From Phoronis australis (taxonomy: Eukaryota > Phoronida > Phoronidae), in NCBI GenBank assembly GCA_002633005.1, contig NMRA01000081.1:794008-858007 (forward strand): a DNA stretch of 64,000 nt, written 5' to 3'. The notes beneath the pieces were generated by a model that ran no database searches, had not been told where the DNA came from, and saw only the letters and a list, made by a program, of their open reading frames with translations. The position numbers were made by a program, and so were the translations under genes. Shown here in pieces: positions 23,701-37,000 of the stretch. The stretch's first letter is position 1. Each line of letters opens with the position of its first letter.

Positions 23701-26700
23701 CTATAAATGGGAGAGTATTTTACTGGTAAAAGACACCCAAATTATTTTAGTAAATGTCTGGCAGATGTAGAGATTTGCTGATTTGTAATAAACTCACAAA
23801 AACACTATGGATGTTTTATAGCTCTGGTCAAAGTTAACGACTCCAAGAAGGGTATCCCATCTAAAAGTAACCCCGAAAATGTATTTTTCAGCAATAAAAA
23901 TGACAAAGTCCCTTTCAAAGTTTAACATTTATTGCCAACTAAACAGAGTGAAATCGAGAGAATGGTTGCAACACGTTTGTGAGTATAGACCCCCTAACCA
24001 TGAACACACAGTACAATTTAATGTCTGACTTACCAATCCGTTTTATCTGTACATATGAAGAACTGTGACCCGTTTGAGTTTGGACCCGAGTTGGCCATGG
24101 AAAGAATACCTGAAAATATGAGATAAGTAATCCCGATACCAAGAAAAAATACCAGACAATTTTGAATAACTGAAATATAATTTTTGGGATTGTCCTGATA
24201 ATAAAAGCCAAATTAGGTTGTATTTGTTGCTAAGCATTGGATTAAAAAGAGGAAAATTCAATAATGGAATGTAATAGAAAAATACAACAGTGCTAAAAAT
24301 TCTCTTAACATACTCATCAACATAATATTTAAGAAAATAAATCAAAAGTGGAGATATCATACATAGTAGCAGCTTGTAACACAAACTGAGTGCCAAAGCA
24401 ATGTAACAAAATGCCACTTGTTTCCATATCAAACATTCAAAACAACAGTAACACATGGGATCATCATCAACTCTAAAGGATCAGGTCTTTGACTTTTCAA
24501 GTTTTAGTTAGATAAAGTATAGGCAAAAACAGCTCGTTTACTAGAACAAAAATATTACCTGGACCCGTGTGTTTTAAAACAAAGTTTTCGTCATCAAATT
24601 TCCCACCGTATATTGACTTCCCACCAGTCCCATTATGGTTAGTGAAGTCCCCGCCTTGGCACATCTGACCGACAGTTAAGGAGTGTTAAAAGTGCATTTC
24701 CTTCCTGCCAACAACCTAAACACACAAATCTTGAAATAGGCAATTTGACTCCAACAAGCTGGTGTCTTTGGCCTTATAATGATAACAATCGGTTTCTACA
24801 TGTACCTTGACAATGAATAAAGGTCACCTACAACTCATATCAAGCGGACAAATCCTGTCAACATCGATGGCAATTTTACACTTTTTTGTTTGGGGGTGCC
24901 CTGGGTGGTCTGTTTCCTGCCAGGGTTTGAAAATATTTTGTGTGGTTTAGTCATATGATGTGTTTTTGTTTGCACAGAAACGTTTGTTTTAACACCATTT
25001 TTGATTCATTCTTAAACACCAAGTTGAAAATCAATGCAACTCCAGACTTTGAATCAAAAACTTGTCATCTTGATGAGCAGCTTCAGTGCTGAACCAGGCT
25101 CAAGTTGGGTGTCAGAAAGGATACGAATTGAGGAATGATTCTGTGGAAACCGCAGCCTTTGAAACCAAAGCCTTTTTCATGTGTGCACAGACATCTGAAA
25201 TTCTCTGAAACGAAAAATTAATTCATTTTAAGTTATAATCTGACATATGGAACAGCTTCTTTGAAAAGATAGTATACACCATTTTCGGTATGGTTATGTC
25301 ATCTGCCTTTGTATAACTTGAACATACTCCTAAGTGAGACAAGCATTTAGTGGCACACTGAATCCTGTCGTTCAATGTGCTCAGTCTTTTTGCAAAGCTG
25401 GCTATTAGTTAGTCCAAAGCAAAACGTTGGTAACACCTACTGATTTAGTAGACTATGTAAGCTATTTTCAAACTTGTTCAAAACCTTTAAGAATGGACCA
25501 GGAGGAAGTCAGAGAGCATTGTTTTGTTTTGAAGATTTAAGATGCCTTGTCCCAGATGTCTGATACACTCGTACAGAGTTCAGGAGCATGAATGAGGGTC
25601 TTTGTGTGCAACAGAGAAATTTGACTGACTCGGAATTTTCGGATGCAATGGAATGGATTAGTACAGTGAGGGCTTAGCATATTTTTAAAGCTGAGCTTTC
25701 ACAACTTAACGTCCTGATTTTGGCATCAACATGACACTAACAAGAGACGTGTAACAAAAAGGAATCAAAACATTTTGGAAATCACAGCTGATATCATCTG
25801 ACTTATTTAAACAATGTGAGGAGTTAACACAATTGTTCTAAAACAATGACACCTAAAGGCGCAAAGCTTTATTTTATACAAAACTCAGTAGAAGTCAAGA
25901 GCACAAGAACATATTACTCAACACACAACAGTCCAGTGCCTTTGGTCTCTCTCGTGCCATAAAACACCAAATGCTGAATTCAAATACTAGGTGTATTAAA
26001 GCTGTGGAGTCCAGAGTAATAAGATCATACTCTTAATCGTGCTCATCAAATCCTTTACATGGCTAAAACAGGACATTTTATGCAAAGTTGTCCAAACAAG
26101 ACATGATGGGAATTCTCCAGTAACATATTGTACAATGCTTCATAGAACAGCTAACAAAACAACAGGTGTGCAATTAACATAGCCAAGCACAGACATAGAA
26201 TGGCTGGTGGCAATGTAAATGGTCCCCACTGTTATCGTTCTCACAGAGACAATGGCTAAATCCATTGAAATTTTGACTGCATGTCATTGTCTTAATGTCA
26301 AAGTGCCCATGGATACCATTTTTCTGCGTCACTCTATCAATTGTACAATTACACCTGTAATTATTGCCCCACTGACACATACCTGCAGTCTGCGGCACCA
26401 CGTCAGATCTGAGTAATATGGTTAACCTGCCCACAGCCTTGCTCCCTATCTTGATATCCATGTACACCTGTGGGTTGCCTTTCCTCCTTTTTGGTTTGGA
26501 CTCTTCCTGCAATAGCAAGGAGAGCTTGGTCAAATCACTGCACAATTCATAACAACTCTCTGGTGAAAATACATACAGATTCAACAGATTGGCAAACTAC
26601 ATTACTCTCTAATCAATATCTGAGCTTGGGCTCAACTAAGTACTTTAAGTTAGTCAAAATATATCCCTTTCTTTAAAACTTCAGTTTTCAACTACAAATA

Positions 26701-29700
26701 TTTAAAAATTATGAGTTTCGACTACATGTCAAACAACATATCAAACTGAATTTTTAAGTCACAATTTTGAAATTTCACTTGATAAAGAGACAAATTATTT
26801 CACTGCAAAATGACTGACGATACCCACATGTTTTACAAAGTTAAGGGGAACTGAACACCAGGCAGCACATACCAGGCAGCACATACCTGGCAGCACATAC
26901 CAGGCAGCACATACCAGGCAGCACATACCTGGCAGCACATACCTGGCAGATTCTTGGTATTTATGTCCCACTAACCACTTACCACAACAGTAAAAAGGTC
27001 ACACCAAGCTTAGTTTTCAGAATGTAAAATCTGTTCTAAAAATTTGATTTAACGAGCTGGGATGGGCAACAATATGCAACTTTGGCCAAAAATGGTTCAA
27101 ATGTTACACCGCCCATGGCTTCTTAATCAGATTTTAAAAATGCCTATCATGTTTACTCCATTTCCATTCTGTTTGAAACCAAACAGTGAGAAGTGAGAAC
27201 TACTTTCATTGGTGGAAGCATGCTGCACAAAATGAAAACAGTATCAAGCCTGCTTGTTCAAATTACGTTGTAAATAATGAATGGGTTCAGACAACAAAAA
27301 AAGATGAAGCCTAGATGATAGATGGCGTGACAAGACAACTCAACTCGATTGTGTAATATTTTGTTGCAGGGAATGTGACTTAATGATATTCGCGAGTTCA
27401 AGCATGTATAATTGCCAATGCCTAAGCACTATTTCATGTCAAAAGTGTCTAAAAGGATGGCAGTGGTAATAGCCAATTCGGTTTTAATAGTCTCTAGTTT
27501 ATGCTGAAGCAGTGTAAGGATTTCTAATTATGATAGCTTGTCTGGTGTGCTATTGTAAACCCCTTATTACACCCAATTATACAGGTGTCAGTGTCTGACA
27601 TACCTCTGGACATCACCTACTGCACCCTGACATACAAGTGTCGCTGTCTGACATACCTCTGGACACCACCTACTGCACCATCTCATACAAGTGTCACTGT
27701 CTGACATACCTCTGGACACCACCTACTGCACCCTGTCATACAAGTGTCGCTGTCTGACATACCTCTGGACACCACCTACTGCACCCTGTCATGCAAGTTT
27801 CACTGTCTGACATACCTCTGGACACCCCCTACTGCACCATCTCATACAAGTGTTGCTGCCTGACATACCTCTGGACACCACCTACTGCACCTTCTCGTAC
27901 AGGTGCTGTTGCCTGACATATCACTACAAACCCTCTATTGGTACCTCTCATACTGGTGTCATCATATTTCCCAATGCCTTATAAACGAACAATTACTGAC
28001 AAAGTGACTAACACCTCCCAACTCAATAGTATCGACTCTGGATGGACAGTTGAATCTAACCTCATGCTCCGTCTCAAGGAGGCGCTTGTTCAACAATTCA
28101 GGATCCTCCTCCATTTCCTTCTCCTTCTCCAGAGTCTCCCCAGCATGTTCCTGAAGCCAGTTGTCTTCGGCCCACACTGCGCACAGAAAATAATACATGG
28201 AATTTCACTGTATAAAGTTAAGGAATCACAGGCTGACATTGGATTGTTGCTAATAGTTACAGAGGCAACCACCTGTCTTGAGTGAGGTTTGAAAGGTATG
28301 CTGTACATATTGCATGATCAAAAGATACAAAATCTGAAGCCCAAGCATTTTCACAATGGGCGCAATTCATCCCGCACGCAAGTGAAATCTTGAAAACCAA
28401 GTTCAGTTTGACAACTATAGGGACATCCAAACAGAGGTCTTAAAACATGTTCTAACTCTATGAGAGTTACGACATCACCACTCACCAACAGGTGGTGCAT
28501 ATAGTCCAAATTAAAATTTTCACACATGAGAAGTTCCAGCAACATTTCTGATTTTAATGAATGTCCGTCGAATTAACAAGTAAAAAACGATAAGGTATTT
28601 CGTCACCCAAGTGATGAAAAGATATTGATATGACAAGACAGATATAAACAGACACCAACAAGACTTTAGTATGTAATACCTGCACGACTTGCACCCTCCT
28701 TCATTTTCATTGCTTTTGCCAGATTGACTCGAATTGTGCGACCAAACAGCTCTGACTCATGCTGAAACAAGTAAAACATCAGTCTAATTTCACAACTGGT
28801 TGGTATTGGCAGTTACTGTATCAATCACGGCATTGGCAAACATGCCCTAACACACGAGTTGCACTGTCTATAGTCATGCCAAAACTAAGAGTTACTCTAG
28901 AACAACTAACCCAAACGCAACTAGCCTCCGGTAGCTAAGTATCCACACTACACACCCTACGCCTTGCAACAAATATGGCGCAAACAGAGTTACACACCCA
29001 TGTAAGTGAGCTAGTGCAAAGCTGGCACTTACTGATACCTTGTCTGCAGGCTTGCGTCCATACTACGGCTTGCACTGAGACAAGCTGCCCTAGAATAAGT
29101 TACCCTACCTCGACAAGATGGAGCAAGTTGCCACATGTGTGTCACCTTGTCCCAGCACAAACTGCATCCATATTAACCCTAGCAGCAGCTGGTTTCAGCG
29201 TAGACGAAACTTTTGTGAGTATGCTGCATGCTGAATTTGCACTACACTCATTTTGAACAGAAAATAAGCATACCCACGGATGTAATTTGCATATATCCAT
29301 GTTTAGCTGTGTTAGCCGTGTTTGCGCAAATTATGTCACTTGAATTTATAAGCCCAGGGATATACTGTCAGAAATTCCTGGTTAATAAAAAATGGTTAGC
29401 ATTAAAACCGTTTACCTGCAGATGAGAATCTTACCATATTGTCAATAGATGCAGCAGCGTCCTCTGCTACTTCAAATTCAACAAATGCAAACCCTCGGTG
29501 CTTCTCTGCAAGTACAGGCCACCTCATTACAACAATAGTTTAACATCTCATTCTAATGACCACATCAACAAACTTAGTGCAAGACACAAGGTTATTATAT
29601 AATGGTATTAATGAAATTACTAAACTGTATTACAAGTAGCCAGCCAACGTATGAAGACAAGTACAAGTAAGGGCCTAGACCTCTCGATAAAGACGTGCAC

Positions 29701-32107
29701 AAACAGGAACTAAAAAATGAACAAACGATAACTTGGTCAAAACAAACCGATCAATGTTATTTCATCTTCATTTGGATAACCCATTTTAGTGGCAAATGCA
29801 AAACCATGTAAGCAATCATTCCACAATTACCAGATGCATATGTCACTTTTTAAAAAATATAAACATGCACTTGTACCTGTTTCATAATCTAGTGGTATAT
29901 TAATATCACTGATATCACCAAATGGAATAAATGCGGCATGAAGTACCTTCTCGTCAACTTCTTCAGCTAAACCACCTGAAGACAGAGAAAGAACACAATT
30001 ATCACTTCCTTTGGATGTCAGTAGCGTTAACTTGACTTAAAGAACACAATTATCACTTCCTTTGGATGTCAGTACGTTAACTTGACTTAAAGAACACAAT
30101 TATCACTTCCTTTGGATGTCAGTAGCGTTAACTTGAAGAACACAATTATCAACTACCAGACAAATTGGATTTTGGCCGAATGGCTTGAGTCCAGGCACAT
30201 GGGTCACACAATGGAAGTTCAATACTAAGTAATAGCAATATTCATTACATCTCGACGTCACAAGTACATGTTCAAGCCTGTGAGCTGCAATGCCTGCCTG
30301 GCCAAAACTTAAATGCATGAGCTATATCAATGGAGATTATCAACCATCCAGTGAAGAAGTAGATACAAAAATATATATCTTTACTGGACTTACTTATTTC
30401 ACAATTTTGAGAAAAGTTTTATTGGCCTTTGCTGATACAAACTGGCCTTTGTCAATCTTGATACAAACATCAGGAAGACTGGACTGCTATTTGTGCCAAC
30501 AAGAGTCACAGAAGCTTGAAAAGTTGGCAGTTCCTGATGAAATGTTGCTCAAAATTCTCAAGTAAATCCAATAAAGATTTATATTTTTTCATCTTTGCAA
30601 GAGCTGTTTAAAATCCTCCTGTCACCAAAGTGCACAAACTTAGTACAGTAATTACCCTGCATGTGGCTGTGGTCCCCATAAATTAATGCTTTGTCCCTAA
30701 ACCTCATGCAGTCCAGTTGTTCCCCATCCTAATGTTTCCCCCGCTAGATTTTCCCATGTTCCATTTTCTCCAAAACCGATGATCATGTGTATTGAGGGTA
30801 ACATGTTTGTAAACAATAGGCACACAAGTCCAGTCACATTAACCCAAATGTCCCAAACAATACCATCTCCATTTAAAACACTTGTGCTATGCTACAGGCA
30901 GGCCACTTATGAATGCACAAGACAAGACAAGACATGACTGCAGGGTTCAAGAGGAAGCGGATGTGTAATTCCTGAGACTAGGCTGATTTATAGTATTGTC
31001 CAAACTTGTAGACCAAGTGAACCCTGTGCTGGAGTTGTAACCTACCGTTGGGCACTAATGTAGTGAAAAATCACCTAGTCCAAGTTTCGAACCCGGTGTC
31101 TCTTGCTTCAGTCCTAGTTGACAAAAGAGCAATTGCCCTTAGGCGAGCGATTAAGAGAGGCCTTTACATTACTAAACTCACTGCAGAGTCACCACACTCT
31201 TCCCCATAAAAGGATTAGGGGTAACGCTACCTAGCACTCAACATAAGATCAGCCCCCTCTGCATCTGCCTTCTCCACACTAGACCACAGCCAATATGACA
31301 CTATCAAACTCAGGAGGCCGTGTGGTCCCTTTCTGTCGTCGTGAGTACGTACCATTATTAGGCACCAATGATAAGAAAAATCACATACCCGGTACCTCTT
31401 GCTTCAATGCCTGGCATCCTAACCAGTCGACCAAAGAGTTGCTGCAGGGGAGTGATTACGAGAGGCTTCATTATTATAATAACACTCACTGCAGATTCCC
31501 CACAGGAATCAGCAGTCGAGTTTCAGTGAAATGAAAGTGAATAAGCAAGCTTTGATTGCTGTTTTTTAACCACGTGAAAACAGCTAGTGCCTTCTAGTTG
31601 TGTTTCATTCAGTCATATACATTGTCTATCAGTGTCCAGCAACATCAGTAGAGACTAGTCTGTCACCTAACCCGTCTGTAAATAATTATTTACAGTCGAG
31701 ACTGGCTTCTGAAATCTTGGCCGACTGGCTAAGCAGGTCAACTCACGAGCATTTAGCGAGTGACTGGCCCGGCCTGACTTTTTGTAGCTAGCCAGCAAGC
31801 CGTATGAAGACTATCGCCAAAATGTATTAAGTACTAGTAGTCTAGTAGGCCTAGTATAGGCCTACAGCTTTGCACCGATCCAAAAATTAGGACTGAGTTG
31901 AGTCTGACTGAGGTTCTGGGTCCGAAGCTTGGTTTTCAATATCAGGGACCGCTATATCTAACCAGTGCCGAATTCCGGTTACACCAACGTCATTTAATCA
32001 TAGTAGCATCAAGCCTAGAATAAATGGCACAGATTTTGTAATGAATCGGAAAATTTGAGTTGCTTACCAACGTAAACCATGCGTTTGTTGGTTGTGGAAG
32101 CCGACAT
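20787..32107 (-). CDS. PPIE: Peptidyl-prolyl cis-trans isomerase E (cyclophilin E/CYP33), complete
   Basis: This nuclear RNA-binding cyclophilin is associated with spliceosomes. The 11 coding exons, in transcription order, are 32107-32068, 29975-29877, 29505-29435, 28761-28680, 28176-28061, 26506-26383, 25204-25125, 24664-24559, 24109-24034, 21976-21910 and 20855-20787. All junctions are GT-AG, phases agree throughout, and the total is 309 codons plus TAG. An RRM lies at about residues 10-88, with RNP2 VYVGGL split by intron 1 and RNP1 RGFAFVEF at 50-57. The acidic linker contains KPKRRKG at about 141-146. The cyclophilin domain spans about 150-308. With an offset of 144, the cyclophilin A active-site positions are all conserved: R199, F204, M205, Q207, A245, N246, Q255, F257, W265 and H270. 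Cys195 sits just before the FHRIIPQF motif. The start ATG 32105-32107 is the first ATG of exon 1. Introns carry several minisatellites. Confidence 0.96.
22430..23270. repeat. Interspersed repeat segment in PPIE intron 9
   Basis: Two related blocks, about 22500-22640 and 23095-23270, share 'cagcaccatctt', 'tgtgtgttaa', 'gaccaaaaatg/gataaaaatg' and 'aacctgt/gacctgt'. The second continues into 'aacaaagcaacatacttggc', also seen at 14080-14275. No coding sequence is visible. Confidence 0.5.
23311..23610 (+). repeat. 20-bp minisatellite, 15 copies, with a directional variant
   Basis: The unit is tgacatRtcattgagaggag. The first five copies carry ATATCA and the remaining ten ATGTC (one ATGTCC at 23531). 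The last copy has gagaagag. There are no length variants. It lies in the PPIE intron between the exons at 24034 and 21976. Confidence 0.97.
26858..26949 (+). repeat. 14-bp tandem repeat, 6.6 copies
   Basis: The unit is ccWggcagcacata, with the third base alternating a,a,t,a,a,t,t. It lies in the PPIE intron between the exons at 28061 and 26506. Confidence 0.95.
27580..27965 (+). repeat. 53-bp minisatellite, 7 copies plus a partial one
   Basis: Units begin at 27580, 27633, 27686, 27739, 27792, 27845 and 27898, each starting tacaRgtgtc and containing ctgacatacctctggaca. The last unit is the most diverged. The array ends about 100 bp from the 5' splice site of the PPIE exon 28176-28061, inside the intron that follows it. 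Confidence 0.96.
29988..30152 (+). repeat. 51-bp tandem repeat, 3.2 copies, abutting a PPIE 3' splice site
   Basis: The unit is aaagaacacaattatcactt..., 51 bp, starting at 29988, 30039 and 30089. The middle copy lacks one base, and a partial fourth runs to about 30152. It starts only about 12 bp from the acceptor of PPIE exon 2 (29975), so in the transcript the branch point and pyrimidine tract lie in repeat sequence. Confidence 0.93.
31021..31515 (-). mobile_element. Two related tRNA-SINE-like copies
   Basis: The copies are at about 31021-31215 and 31310-31515. Both contain, in plus orientation, 'ggcac..atg...gaaaaatcac', 'cccggtRYctcttgcttca', 'ccta..agt.gacaaa', 'gcga/gtga ttaNgagaggc' and 'actcactgcaga'. 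On the minus strand the first copy has CGGGTTCGAAAC, a B-box-like sequence, preceded by an A-box-like segment. They lie in PPIE intron 1. Confidence 0.6.
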
Positions 32108-32399
32108 TTTTGACGAAATACTCGAGAGGGCGCTGCAAATACCATGATAGGTGGCGCTCTTTATTTTCTTCTTAACCCGCCATTTTTAGAACTGGATATT
32201 TTTAGTTCATGTTTTAGCTCCTTTTCCTGAGACACCAGTTGGTTTTGTAAGAATATTTACGTTGTATCTTTTTAATGTTTGTGTATGAAATCTAAAATAG
32301 TATCTTAAGCATGATCAGTTAAGCTGTTTTGCCTTTTTAATGGTTCTCAAAATGGGTTATTTTTATGCTGGAAACGTGGTGTGCGCTGTGATGATGGTG

Positions 32400-32831
32400 T
32401 TGCAGCCCGATGCCTGCGCCAACATGATTTGGCGCACTTCAATTTGGCGCGGGTTGGTGAACTAAAATGATGCCTGCGCCAGACTAAAGCTACTGTAAGT
32501 CCCCAAATTACTGCCAATGACCTATATGTTTTTTTAATGGTTATTAAACTGACAACAATGAGTGTGGCGTGTTGCGAAATGTTTTCGTATGATACGGTAA
32601 TAAATCATATGACACTTCCCCCATGTGATTAATACATATGACCTGCTTATGTGAGTACTCATATGTGTCAATTTTTGGTTCTGATAAGCACAAAAAATCC
32701 ATAAACCAACTGCAATAATTTGGGAACTTCAGTTGGGCGTAGGCATTAGTTTGGGCTTTTGCTCCCCAACTCAGGTCAAATTGAAGTGCGCCAAATCGGT
32801 TTGGCGCAGGCATCAGTTTGGACTGCAGCAA
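32400..32831. mobile_element. Foldback/MITE-like element with roughly 115-bp imperfect TIRs
   Basis: The left arm (32400-32515) begins ttgcagcccgatgcctgcgc and contains gatttggcgcacttcaattt. The right arm (about 32700-32831) is its imperfect reverse complement, ending ggactgcagcaa. Each arm itself repeats 'gatgcctgcgcca'. Possible flanking duplications are gtgatgatgg (32388-32397) and gtgacgatgg (about 32835-32844), but they do not abut the arms exactly. No transposase is present. Confidence 0.75.
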
Positions 32832-33334
32832 CGGCGTGACGATGGCACTTCTAGGTAGTGCTGGATAGTGAGTTGCAATAGCTGTCTCGCGGCTAGAAAT
32901 ATCTAGCCAAAGTCACGTACTCTCTTTAAAAATACACGGCAACATCTTGCAAAGTCTTGCTTTTCTAGCAAGGTCCTAGAGTAATCGAACTCTACCCTGG
33001 CCTAGTAAATTTGCTAATTCCCTGCCAAGTCTCTGTCCTTGGCAATGGTGATACTTGGTCCTCCAGTCCTACTAGTTTAGGCCAGGTGGAGTTGGTAATC
33101 CTCATGGGTAAATTAGCAACGGATGGAGGTGGTTATCGCCTGGCAATTGCTTGCAATAATTTTTTAGTATAAAGCTGGAAATCAGAAGGAAAGCGTAGAC
33201 AGTTTAACCCATAGTGACCAGTCAGATGTAGTGGTTGCTGATTTAAAGAATCTGTTTCACCCACTGAATTACGAGCTCATTATTCAGTAATTGCCTGGTT
33301 TTCTAAATTAGGGACCACCTCTCTCTGATGTGTT

Positions 33335-33420
33335 AAAAATCTGTTGACACAGAGACTTGAACCAGGGTACCCTGATGAGAGTCCAGTGTCCAAACTGTTT
33401 GGCTAAGAAGGTATTGGCAT
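33335..33420 (-). mobile_element. tRNA-derived SINE-like fragment
   Basis: On the minus strand, 'ttagccaaacagtttggaca' is followed by 'ctggttcaagtctctg', with spacing and a B-box-like GGTTCAAGTC that resemble a tRNA 5' half and T arm. There is no intact tRNA fold. Confidence 0.4.
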
Positions 33421-34064
33421 GTGGTTTTGAAAGGCTCTATTATACTATGGTGTCCGGAAGTCACGTGTTACAACATTCTTTCCCCGTCCGCGACCAAAGC
33501 GAGCCGCCTGGCTACAGTAGTAACAGATCTGTGCAACAACCTAAAATTTGCCCTCAACAATATTCACAAGTGCTTGTAAATAACTCTTGAGTTGTGCGTC
33601 GGACCTAATTAAGAATCGGAGATACCTGGGAACTGTTCGCTGTACCATGAAAATGATCAATTCGTTGCTCATGAACAAATAGGGATAAAGTTATTTATTG
33701 TGATAAATTATTTTTTAAAACCTCTTGATTCCGTTGGAGTCAATCGCTAAGTAAGATTTAAGTTGAAAATTTTAGAACTTAATGATTAGGAACCACTGTA
33801 TTCTCCAATAGCATGGATAACTACTTGAATCATTGCAACTTTCTGTCGTTCACTGGCCATTCTAGATTAGCGGTTCTGAAAATCCAGTAAGATCTCTCCA
33901 GTGTTGAGTTATCTTAGGTTTTTTTTTTCGCGATCACAGTATAAACACCAATTTTTTGTCATGTTTCTAAGTTACCTAAAATCCTGTGGAACTACTGTCG
34001 GCCTCTGTGAATCTAAATCAACTTTTAAAGATGATTCCAATTTTTACTACAGAACAGTGGTGTG

Positions 34065-37000
34065 ATGGCTAGTCGTAAACGTGGTCATGGTGATGACCAG
34101 ACATCATCAGCGAAGAAAGTAAGAAGAACTGAGTGCGAAGAGGGGGAGGATGGTGATCAGGAAATGGTTCTTTATCAACGTCCGACAGAACTGGATGGTA
34201 GTCAGAGTAAAGACATTGACAGTGCCATGTACAAGGTACAACAGTTTAGGTGTCATTGTTGTAATATTCTTGTGAATTACAGGTTACTGGACCTGATCAC
34301 ATTTTAATGTTTGTAGCGCCATGTGCTTTAGACCTTTAAATATCATTCACCAAAAGTAATGGTAGTATGATGATTAAAACTGCACAATTTTGGTTCTGTC
34401 TAGCAGGAACTGAATCTCGGAAGTAAAGACATAACTCACATGACTTTAAGAGTATCCTACGATCAAATGAATATGATAATCTCAAATCTCTTACGATTTT
34501 TAACCAACCCAATTTTGTGACATTGGTGCATTTTATACCGTTATGTTTAACGAGAACTGTTTTCCTGGCATATAAGATTTGTTTTACTGGTGACAAGTTT
34601 TGCACAAGGCATTGCTGTAAAGAGGACTCTTTCTTCATGAGTGCCACCTGGTGCATAGTGTGTCAGTTGTTGAGTTTTCACATTTTCTTCAGGATGCTGG
34701 CATCATTGAACGAATCACCTTGAAGAATTTTATGAACCACACACGACTGGACTTCAAGTTTGGCTCCCAGATCAACTTCGTGATTGGTCGAAATGGGAGT
34801 GGCAAGAGCGCCGTTGTGGCAGCCCTGGTGGTGGGATTAGGCGGAAAGGCTGCTGTAACAAACCGCGGCAGCTCTGTGAAAGGATTTATCAAGACTGGAA
34901 AACAGTAAGTTGTGGTCATTTGCTTCTTACCTTGGACATGAAAAAAAAATTTAAAATTTAGGAGCACGTCCTATATTGACTCAAAAATAATTTCATTGAT
35001 GCATTGTGATTTCTTAATGCGGGCCAACGGAAAGCGAAAAAGGTAAAAAACTTAACTTTCTTCAGTGATCTAGTTCCATAAGGACATGTTTAAGTCGCAA
35101 TCGCATGTTGCATTCATTGGGAAATGTGTTTAGAAGTCACCAAGAACCTGAATTGAGAACTAGAAGAAAAGAAAACGCAAAGAATAGTATTCTATTTCAG
35201 TGTTGCCGAAATATCCATTAAGCTACGAAACAGAGGTACTGATGCATATGAACATAGCAAGTATGGAGATAACATCATTATTGAACGGAAGATTACAAGA
35301 GAGGGGGCTAGTGATTACCGATTGAAGAACTGCAAGGGTATGTTTGAAAGCTTGTGAAGGTTTATGTAGAAGTTAATCACATGTGAGCAGAACAGTTTGG
35401 TAGTTATGTATGGTTGATTGAAGTATTGTGCAGTGGTGTGCTAGTGCTTGAATGTATCTGCATGTATTCACAACACTGTAAAGGTACATTAAGTTGTTAT
35501 GCCCTATGGCTGGCCTCGACGTTAGTAAAGTCCTCAGAGACAAGGAAGAAACTTTTATGCAGTATACTGTTTTGACTGTTGTGGCTGTAACAGGTGATGT
35601 ATTTGTGTTACAAGGTACAAACAATTTGAAGCAAGTTGGCCCAGCGCTTTGTGTTGTTGAACTATGAACTTATGCTATGCGTAATTGTATGGCTACCCTT
35701 TGTATTTAGATAAACTTGTGTCCAACAAGAAAGAGGAGCTAGACCGTATCCTTGACCAGTTCAATATTCAAGTGGATAACCCCATCGCTATCCTCAACCA
35801 GGAAACTAGCAAGAATTTCCTGCATTCAAAGAACCCTAAAGACAGATACAAGGTAACATTGACAATTGCTGCAGTTGGATTATGACATTATGATATTCCA
35901 ATCCATAAAACTTTCTAACGATCTTGACTGCAAGATTGCATTGATTTGTCCACTGGGTATCTTCAGTGAAAAGTGTTTTACCTTCCAACCTATCCATCTC
36001 GGAGTAGTGAGGGTAAACAAATTCTTAATTTAAATGACAACCTTTGAGTATATTGCGCTCTGTCAAGGGGTCCTTGCCCACTAAACTACATCCTTGTAAG
36101 AGCAAGTTGGGTTTATAGTTAATCAGCTTGTTAGTAGAATGTTATTTCCTTAAGTGTTATTGAACTCCAGATTAGTGTCTCTGATAATGTGATTGAGTGC
36201 AGTTTGGTTTACTCACGAGAGTGTATAATCTTGAGCCACAATTGACATGTTGTTCATTGAAGCTGTAATTTTGATTTTGAACTTGAGTTTGATTTGTAAA
36301 GGTCAAATATCATAAATGTACTCAAGCACACAATCACATTATATCTAGGGTTCGTACTAAAGTAGTGCTGAAAATATCAAAACTCATTTTGAGTTCAGAG
36401 ATTTGAGTTTCAGCTCTTGATTTTACTGACTACTTGCAGCACATTCAAGGTGTGACGATCTTCAACTGTTTTACCGTGTGTGTGTGTGTGTGTTTCAGTT
36501 CTTCCTTAAAGCCACCCAACTAGAGCAGATGAAACATGATTATGCCACAGCCAATGAGCACAAACTGGTAACGGAGGATACTATACAACGCAAGAATAAG
36601 GTTAGTGTAGTCTACAGGGTTACCTACATACGCTATTTATCGGTATGTCTAGATGAATGCGTCCATGGTTTTGGTTGATATCGTCCCAGTTTTGTTACTG
36701 CACTTTTGCTGACAATGTGTCATCACATTTCATGTTCGATTCATTTTATCTACTGGTGGTAGATTTTTGCAAAATTGGTATTTGTGTGTGATTTTGCTTC
36801 GATTTTGTGTTGATGTTTCGCCATCTTTGTTTGAATAGTTTCAGTTAGATCTGCCCTCTGGTGACATATTTTGTGTTGTGAAAGTTTATTTATTTAATTT
36901 ATTAATGTAATATTTACAGTGAGGGCAGCTCCATCAGTTCACACTGGGGACCCTCAGTGTTGTAGTTGTTTGAAAATCTTGTTTTTTTGTGTGAAAGATC

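Larger units (their letters stand above)
32108..34052. promoter_or_regulatory. Divergent intergenic region between PPIE and SMC6
   Basis: PPIE (minus, ATG at 32107) and SMC6 (plus, ATG at 34065) are head to head with about 1.96 kb between start codons. Both promoters must lie here or in non-coding first exons. An acceptor TTTTACTACAG at 34042-34052, just before the SMC6 start exon, suggests a spliced 5' UTR for SMC6. No TATA box is obvious. The middle is occupied by a foldback element and a SINE-like fragment. Confidence 0.5.

Noticed and set aside
24043-24456. Long minus-strand frame overlapping a PPIE exon
   Set aside because: It is intron sequence read into the PPIE exon in another frame; the cyclophilin reading explains the region.
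29228-29425. Short plus-strand open frames near 28975-29425
   Set aside because: They lie in a PPIE intron antisense to the gene, with no splice support or similarity.
32544-32831. 95-codon minus-strand frame
   Set aside because: It falls inside the foldback element, and its sequence is explained by the inverted arms.
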